Assembly: GCA_963678675.1 (NCBI GenBank)
Contig: OY783200.1
Span: forward strand, 21,404,190-21,468,189
From: Xiphydria camelus
Taxonomy: Eukaryota > Arthropoda > Insecta > Hymenoptera > Xiphydriidae
Length of the DNA: 64,000 nucleotides
Reading direction: 5' to 3'
Part shown: positions 13,301-22,300 of the stretch, piece by piece
Numbering within the stretch: the first letter of the stretch is position 1
How the letters are laid out: each line of letters begins with the position of its first letter
Made by a program: the position numbers and the translations under genes
The notes under the pieces: generated by a model
Told to the model about the DNA's origin: nothing
Database searches by the model: none
Seen by the model: the letters and a program-made list of their open reading frames with translations, nothing else

Positions 13301-16300
13301 GGAAAATGGATTGTGGCGAAGTTACATCACGTGGCTGTATCGCGAAAATCGATACATGTGTACGCATATGGACATGGTTAGCCGCGGTTCTCGCGCCGCA
13401 ATCGGGGCGGCTTCTCGTTTGCTTAATTTTCCGATAACGAAATTCGCGCGCGCAGAGGAGAAGAGGGGGACTGATCTTCGAACGCGATGTCGACGACAGG
13501 CGTAACGGACTGCAATTACGGGAAATACCGTTTCTTTTTGGCGCCACGCTATCGAACGTGCCGACACGTTTACAGGGGGAGGAAAGCTCACGGGAGGAGG
13601 AGATCGGCGATTTCCACTATCGAACATGACATCTGGTCTCAGAATCTGGAACTAGTCTATTTGGGTTCCAGATGTAAACAAACGTATGGTTTGCATCTTT
13701 GGTATGGAACCAGTAACTATGTGTGGCGGAGAAGACAAAGCTGATGTTTGCCGCACTGGAGCATAAATTGTCCACGAAAAGGTTCATATTTTTCTTCAGC
13801 CACAGTTCCGCACAAAATCACGTGCTTTGCTTGGAGCACTTCTTCGCCTTCACAAGAAGTTCCTCGAATCTGCGTTACACTTCCCGTACCTAATTAAATA
13901 CTGTCTTTAATTTTAAACACGGCATATTCTAATAATACTAATGCCGTGACATAACAAAAATGTTGAGAAGAACGCAAAAACACCAGTAACAGACTACAGC
14001 TGTGCGGTTGTTTCCAAAATGAACCCAAATAGAGGATGGCCATTTGCATAACTACTGTGGTGCCACCATCGGTAGTGGAAATCGCCGATAAGGAGATACC
14101 TTTGCGATTAGATTTCACGCCACAGGATGACACTGCCTGACGGCTCCCACCGCGGATTCGACTGCGCAACGAGTTAACCCTTTGAAGCACACATTTTCCT
14201 GATATCCTTATTTTCATAAACACAGTTGCTCCTCAGGTTTTTGGGGTCGCTGATTTCAAATTTGCTATCAGATTTTCAAAATTCAAAATGGCGGATCCAA
14301 TATGGCGGATCCAATATCCGCCATTTTGAATTTTGAAAATCTGACCATGTATTCGTAATCAGCGATCCCAAAAACTGCCAGATATACATTTTCATGATAT
14401 TTGCAACGTTTTCCGAATTTTGATCCGCCACATTGGATCCGCCATTTTGAATTTTGAAAATCTGACCATGGATTCGTAATCAGCGACCCCAAAAACTTCA
14501 CGGTGGCGACTTTGGGGTGCCAAAACTTCGAAAACTTTCGAAGATAATGAATTTTATTTAGAAAAATTGCGATTTGTCAAGGTTTGTTTATCCGCATTAA
14601 CAAAATCATGCATGATTTAAAATTATTGCACATCAATTCTTATTCTTGAATATATTCGGACTATAACTAATGCCAAAACACCAAAACAAATTCGAAAATT
14701 CGGTGAAAATGACTCAGAAAATGGTTATAAAGAAGGTGGCACTCTCAGAGTGCCACCATGCCGCAAAGGGTTAAAAGACATCGGCGACCCCAGTTTCGCG
14801 TCCAAAGTGGCGTGATCACGCCACGTCACGCCACCGGTAAAGTCGGCGCGAAAGGTGATTTCGAGATCGACCGTACCAGAGCGCGTCGATCGGATATCCC
14901 TCGACGTTGCGCGATTAGCCGCGTTTCTGCGGGGCGATCGATCTCTGTGGCTACGCCGGAGGAGAAGCCGGGATTCGCGGAGGCTGCTCGGTGCGATTAA
15001 TTTTCAGCGACGTTGGTGCCCGTAGCACAGAGGGCGATCCGACGGTATATTCCAGCCGGTTTCGCCCCCGAATAAAAAAACGGATCGGCGGCGCGAGACG
15101 GGGCAGAAAGTGGATTAGGGAGAGGGGGGGGGGGGGGGGGGGCGAGCGTGAGCGGAGGGTACGCGTTAAAGTTTGAAATCCGAGCCGGAGCAATGATACG
15201 CGGATATACAGATAGGACGGAGCGCAGGAAATGAGGCGCTTGCGAGTGGAAATTAAATTAAACTTTTGCCGTGATAAATCTCTTCGAGGACCTACAGGTA
15301 GGAGGAAGATATTGCCGCGACGACGTTCGTCCTTCGTTGGCGACAGCGAGGAGCGCCGCGTCGCGCTCGCGCGTCTCGTTGCGTGCGACTATATTAAATT
15401 TCCCGGGGAATTTCCGTCGATCCGCCGCTGCGGCGCTTCTCCGATAGCTTTCCCATCAACCCTTAACGACTCAACGTATGTCTCGCGCGAAGTGGTTTAG
15501 ATAACACCGTTAAGGCGTCGAGCCGAGATTGGAGACCTTTTCAAATTTACCTTTTGATTTGTAATTTGCAATTTTTATACGTGATTCTTGCGAGGATGCA
15601 CACTGCTAGAAGTGTTTTTGATTTCACAATATGACGCTATACGGATGTGCAGAGAATTCAAAAATACTTTCTTAATTTTAATATAAGCAAACTTTGAATT
15701 CACTACAAAACTTTTAAAATCACAAATTTCGTTTCGATTTTCAAACACATATTAGGAAATAAAAAACTCGTACTTTTTTATTTAATCACTGTCTCTTTAA
15801 ATAGGCAACGTTCACTCTGAATCTCTCTAACGTCGTGTTTGTATTTCACAACAGCGTTTGAAAAAACAATACCCATATTTGGTTTTAAAACATGTATCTA
15901 TGGGAAAAACCTAAAACGTCTCTTTTGAATTCACAATACACTGTGATGTTTCAATAGCGTCGTCGGTTCAGTTTGCGTCTGCGTGTGATATAATAATGCT
16001 GTTTCAAACAGTGCAAATTGTACCGAATCATTCCATAAATAATGAATGATTAATATTATCATAAACGCTACTGTTTTGAAAAAGAAAGTATCAAATCATT
16101 TTATAAAATTTAATGAGAAGATCCTTCGAGAGCAGTCACTGTCATGTTCGGTTTCTATATATGACTGGAGTCGACAGACACCAATATTGAAGAGTCGGTG
16201 GCTCAATCGGTAGAGTGCGATGCAGCTCGTCCTAAAGATCGCAGGTTCGAGTCCCGGTAGGGTATGAAAAAAAAACCGACGCCACTAGGCGGGTCGGCAG

Positions 16301-19300
16301 GTAGCAGTGTAAAGTCACTGCAGCGTGCGTTCCATTTTTAGGCTGAGTTAGTAGTGTGTTGTGATTTCACAACACCTTATCTTTCGAATTTCACAGTACC
16401 GAAGAGCGCTTCTACTTTTCCACACAAAGTATTGTGATTTTAAAATACAACGATTTCGGAATTCCTAACGCCATTACGCATTAGTTTCAATGTACACTCG
16501 TGTTTGTAAAAATGCTTCCATTACATTTATTGTGATTTCCTAATAGAAACTTCTAACGGTGTGGTTAACCGAAGAACGTGCCAGAATATACTCTACATTC
16601 GGAACGTTATCTACAGTTCACTTCGGCATATTCCGCCACGTTAACCGTTATCGAAAGATCCATCCATATAGGTCTTAACGAGAGTATCGAAACTCACTCG
16701 AATCCCTCTCCTCGTGCAGCGACTGATTCTTCCTGTGATGCTGCCGATGATGATGACCGCTCGGAAATGGCAGCTGCTTCAGCGCGTACAGATCCTGATG
16801 ATCGGCGTCGATCAGCGGGTTCTCCAGCTGGGACTCGATCAGTTCGAAGCTCGTCGTGTTGTCGGGATGCGAAATGACCTTCACTGCAAAGCCCAGACAT
16901 TGCTATCGCGGATTCGACGCGAGGTGTTGGGGTGAGGGGCGAGATAGACTCTCGCCACACATGCGGCCACCTTTCGAAGAGGCTCTCGGCGAGGCCTCTC
17001 CAGCTGGAGACGGAAAGGAGAGCGCCGTTCCGCCCCCTTCCCTCGGTACGCGTCTCCTATACGGAACAAAGGACCGCCCGACGGTCCGCCGGCATCGCGG
17101 GCTCGAGAACGGAGATTCGCCCTATTTCTCTCCGGTTTTAGAGGGGTGAGAGACGACAGGACGCCGGAGGTGCGGCGTGACGGGGCTCTCGAGCCGCGCG
17201 ACTGACGTTCGCCTATACGTACGCAGTATAGCGATCACGCAAATACAACGCATAACGAAGATCGTCGAAAAGCGACACCCGGACTTGCGTCGTGAGGTCA
17301 TCGCGGACCTCTCGATCGAGCCTGACAGATGCGCTAGGAGGGAAGACGCGCGGAGCACGTTAGATTCGTGGATACCGAGGAGGAGTCGGTACAAAGTGGC
17401 GTGACGTCGCCTTCCCGTGGTCGAATCTGCCCGGGGCTTTCACGAGGGCTCGGACGAGACGTCTGGACGAATTTTTATCCGGGCCAGAAGTCGTCCGCAA
17501 CGTTGACTGTCCCGTGAGTCACATATGATTCATACAGAAACATCGCTCTACGTCCATGTGAGACACGTGTGATTCATTTTCCATTGCCGTACGCATGATG
17601 GTTTCATCTTTAACGGGGACAGTCAACGTGTTAATATCCCACCGCAGCGGCGAATTCGCTAGCGAGTACGAGGCGCCACCTGTCGGACGCTCGCGCGTAC
17701 CAACTCCTGCCACCGCGTCGTCGTCTCGTCGGGTGTACGAACCTTGATCGAAGAAGCCTTCGAAGGCCTCTCGGAGGTCGAAGAGCCGGTCGATCGGCAG
17801 GCCGCCGATCCTCAACTCGTTGTCGTCGAGATCGTCGTCCATGCGATCGACCACTGCCCGGTGCTCGTAGGTGGGTCTCGGTGCGAATTTCTTGCCGCCG
17901 GGTGCCGGCGCGGGGTTACTTTCATCTACAGTGGGGGTGGGACGTGGTGCAAGGCTATCGAGGTCGTGCCGGTGATGGTGGTGGTGGTGGTTGTGCTTCG
18001 GGTGACGGTTGTCGTGACCGTGCGAGTGCAACTTGTGCCGATAGAGGTCATGCTCGCTTTCGTGGGGGTGCTCGGTGACGGAGTGGGGCGCGACGCGATC
18101 GCGCTCGTCCTCCCTGTCATCGAAGCCGGGTCTCGCTATCCTATTGTCCCCTGCCCTCGAGATGAGGACGCCACCTCGCTCACCGTCCCTAGTTCGCTGG
18201 TGGACGGTAACTACCGCGTCCGGGTCCGGGTCGAGCTCGAGGTCGAGATCCGGATCGAGGAGGGGGTGGGGCCTCCGAGCCGGGTGGCTCGGCAGCTCGG
18301 GCGCCTCCTGTCTGTGCAGGTCGCGATCGCGCGCGCTAACCTCGGCTTCCGGCGCGCCGGAGACGCGCGTGGTTGCGGTGGCGGGGAACAGAAAATAGGG
18401 GTACATACTGGTCGGGGGTAACCAGAAATCTTGAAAGTTCTCCTGCTGGGGGTCGAACGGATAGAGGGCGGAGTCGGTCCCCGATAGGTCTACGGACGCG
18501 GAGGGTAGAAACTCTGAAACACAGAAGCAGAGACGCGGGGGATGGGGTTGAGTGCGACTTGTTCGTCCGGGTGCTGGGGCGGGGGGGTGTTTTGTTGGCG
18601 GAGGCTCGTTCTGGTTTTTTTTATCCTCTCCTTCGGTTTCCGCTCGAGGAGACTTGGACGCGGACTGCTCCGGGGGTCGAAACGTCGAGTTGTACTTTGT
18701 CGGGGGTGAAATTCTTGTTCGATCTGGGTAACCGTTAGCGGGCCGGAAGATGAAGCTGCTTCACCGCGTCGTGGTATTCGATACGGCGTTCTCTGGGCAC
18801 GGGTCGAAGACCTTACGGTATCCTTGTGGTCGTGGAGTATTCTTCATCCTTTAACTTAATTTTCAAGAAGTTACTTTTCTCGACTTCCGCTAAAAGTTTT
18901 CCCGGTAACCGCGAGAAGAGATGCGATCGTGTTTCGCGTATACCATGGATCACCGAATATATGAAGTTTCGGAAACTTTCTTTCGGACACTTAAAACTGC
19001 TATAAAATCCAGTGTAACTAGGATCCGCCGCGTTAAATTTTCTCCTCTCGAAACTTTACACGGACGGGAGCCCCAAAATATTGTTCGAGAAGTTTCCGTC
19101 TCGACCCCAGCTCTTGTCCAAATCTCCTTAAGGATCAAGTTCGAGTGAGGGATGGACGAGCATAATTCTGCCGACTTCTTTTGTTGCCACTTCCACTTCG
19201 TTACCATGAAGTATAAGAAAATATGTATCACTATATTTAGAAAAATATGTATTTATCAATTCGTAATAAATAAATGCCTATTAAAATCCTTCTGGATAAG

Positions 19301-22300
19301 CTTTTCTTTAATATACATTGAACCTAAAAAAACACAGCAAGAATTAACGTTGAACCAAGCCACCTACTAAAAAATCGAAGTAATTTCGTAACCCGCAAAA
19401 TTCGGCTTAAACTGACGCAAAATTGTTCAAAGCAAATTTTCGACCCACTAAAAAGAATCCCGTCAATACGAACGAAAAGTTCGTAGGAAACGAAAGTAAA
19501 ATCCCGACTCGCGAGTGGATGTCGATTATCAGTGCAAAGAAAGAAACTTATTTGCAGCGGCATCAACGCCTTCAGTCGACAGAAATAACGCCTCCGGTCG
19601 AAGTTCCATCAGGTGAGGAGAAGGATTAAAGTTGGTCTCACAGACGGGGTCAGAGAAAGAGAGAGAGAGAGACAGACCGACGCAGACACCGAGAACAGAC
19701 AAGAGAATCGAAAAAAGAGGCAGGCCGGGTTTAAAAACACTCACGACAGAGAGAAGAGAAACGCCGACGTGAAAGAAAAAGAATGCAAGAGAAAGAGAGT
19801 TCGTGCAAAAGTATCATGCGGCATGCGGTGCTGAAACGGAACCCAACGTGCGACGCGCGGCATACGCGACGTTGTTTGGCTCCCCCGGGGGACGAGGAAC
19901 GTGCCGACGCATTCGCGCCGTCGCGAAAGAGGCGATTATAAGAGAGATCGTGCGAAATGCCACATGCACGCGGCATGCGGTGCCGAGTTCCGACGTAGGG
20001 GGTGCGAGCCGCGTCCCTTACTCCTGGCCCTCCGTCGCGCTGTCCTCCGCAAACAGGGTGAGGAACGTGGAGCGGCCACACCTACGTACGTCGAAGGTGC
20101 CGTGCGGATGCGGTGCTACCACATACTGCTCTCGCCGTCGAGTGGTTAGTCCTGACGTTTTTATGGTTCCCTCTTACTTTTCTCTCTCCATTCGAATTAG
20201 GACGAGAGACTTCGAAAAACTTCACCGGGAGACAATCGATATTTGTGTCGTCTCGACAGCGTTAACCCTCTATGGTACCTTGTATATTTCAATATACACA
20301 TTTTGTGCTTTTATTCTACTCTTTCTCATGAATATTGAGTTCTTATGAAAAATTAAAAAATTAATAAAGGTTTACTGTGGCATGAGACTTTTATTGCTCC
20401 AATAAGAAGGTTTTTGTGTATGTTTTTTAATTTTCATAAGGATAAGTTAATCTGTGCCATATAGAGGGTTAAACATCGCCGCGGCAGTAACCCGAGTAGA
20501 AATTTTCATCAGATTCGAATCGGATTCTGAACAGATTCCGCAGACTACAGATCAGAATCTGATTCGGATGTCTGATCAGAATCGGATCTGAGATGTGACG
20601 CGATTTGTGCAATCTGGATCGGATCGGAAAATTCTAATCTGATACAAACATGACAAGTTGCACATTCAAATTGAGACTATATCTGATCCGAATCCGATCA
20701 GCTTCGGATCGGAATTTCTGACCAGAATTCTATCCAAATCATCAGACGAAAATCTGATCTGGGATTCTAATAATTGAGATTACACCTGATTCGAATCCGA
20801 TCAGTTTTCGATCGGAATATCTGACCACAATACTATCCGAATCGCAAGATGAAAATCTGATTCGGATGTCTGATCAGAATCGGATCTGAAGTGTAACGCG
20901 ATTTGCAATCTGGATCGGATCGAAAAATTCTGATCTGATACGGATATGGCAGGTTGGATACTCCAATTGAGACTACTCTGATTCGAATCTAATTAGCTTC
21001 AGATCGGAATCTCTGACTAGAATGCTATCTGAATCATCAGACGAGAATCTGATCTGGTATTCCAATTGAGATTCCATCTGATCTGAATCCGATCAGCTTC
21101 GGATCGGAAATTCTGACCAGAATTAAATTCTGATGATCTGATCAGATTTTGGTCAGTTATATCTGACTTCAACGTAACACAGTTCTACGGATCGTAATCG
21201 CATCCAAATCTGACCAAAAAGTCTGATCCGTCACCAAAAGTCTCTAATGACATTTCTACTTGGGAAATATCTCTTCCGGCGTTGGAAATTTGTTCACACT
21301 CGACGTTCTTCTTTCGTTATCTTTGCGAGACTTTTCGAATCTTATTCCTAAAATTTTTTTCAGTGCTTTCAGGAAACTCACCACACACGCATCTTTTTTT
21401 TTTCACGTGGGGCTTTCATCGTTGCGCCCTCCGAGAGGCTATACGTACGTCAAATCGGAACAGAGCGTCGGATCTTACACGCCATTCGCTTTTCCGTAAA
21501 AAGGCACCCCCACCCTGTATCGATCTCGAGGGCGTCTTCCGCGCGAGACTCATCGCCATCGCTCGTGTCCCGTTGACAGTCGCGCGACCCGATACGTAAA
21601 TCAGAAAATGATCGACGGCCTGTACGGAGGGTGCCTCGTTCTTCTCTCTTCTTTACACTTCGCCGTTTCGCGACTCGCCCCCGTGTCGGGGCGGCAAAGT
21701 ACGTAGGAGACGCGTTGGGCGAATTTTCGGGAACGTTTTGAAAATTGAACAATGTTAAGAAATAAGAGACTCTGAATATTTTACTCACAATGTTCATACT
21801 TTACATTATTTACATAATTAAATTTTTGAAATAAAAATTTTAATGAAATTCAATGTAATAATATTCTATTATTTACTCTCTCGATTGAAACCTCTAAAAA
21901 TGATTAAAATCCATAATGAAAACTTCCATATCGACTCAATGAATATAAAAATATAATATATACAAAGCACTAAAAAATCTTAATATTACATGAACATAAT
22001 ACAAATCATCACAAACCTATATATCCATACTTTCATATGAAATAAACGAATTTAAACCACGAGATAGTATCAAATTTTAAATTTATCTTTATTTTGACCA
22101 ATTAAAACCCTTGAATAAGCAAACAAAAAATTGAGAAAAATTAAATTCATTCAATTGAGTAAATAGAACCCGAGATCCGTCAGTATCAGCCACATTGGTT
22201 ATCCTCGTCCCTCTCACGTTGGCTGACGACGATCTGGGGTCATCAAAGAGTACCCGACACCATCCCACTCACCCCCCGCGATACGCCCAACGCGTCTCCA

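Noticed and set aside
16194..16263. Functional tRNA gene
   Set aside because: The A and B boxes are good but the T stem mispairs and the anticodon arm is abnormal. It lies inside a repeated element, as does the copy at 12441-12510.
17744..18421. 225-codon plus-strand frame rich in Val and Arg
   Set aside because: It is the antisense shadow of the long Gfrl linker exon, whose phase fits its neighbours.
20500..21240. CRISPR-like array
   Set aside because: The repeats are degenerate and contiguous with no constant repeat/variable spacer pattern, and the genome is eukaryotic.
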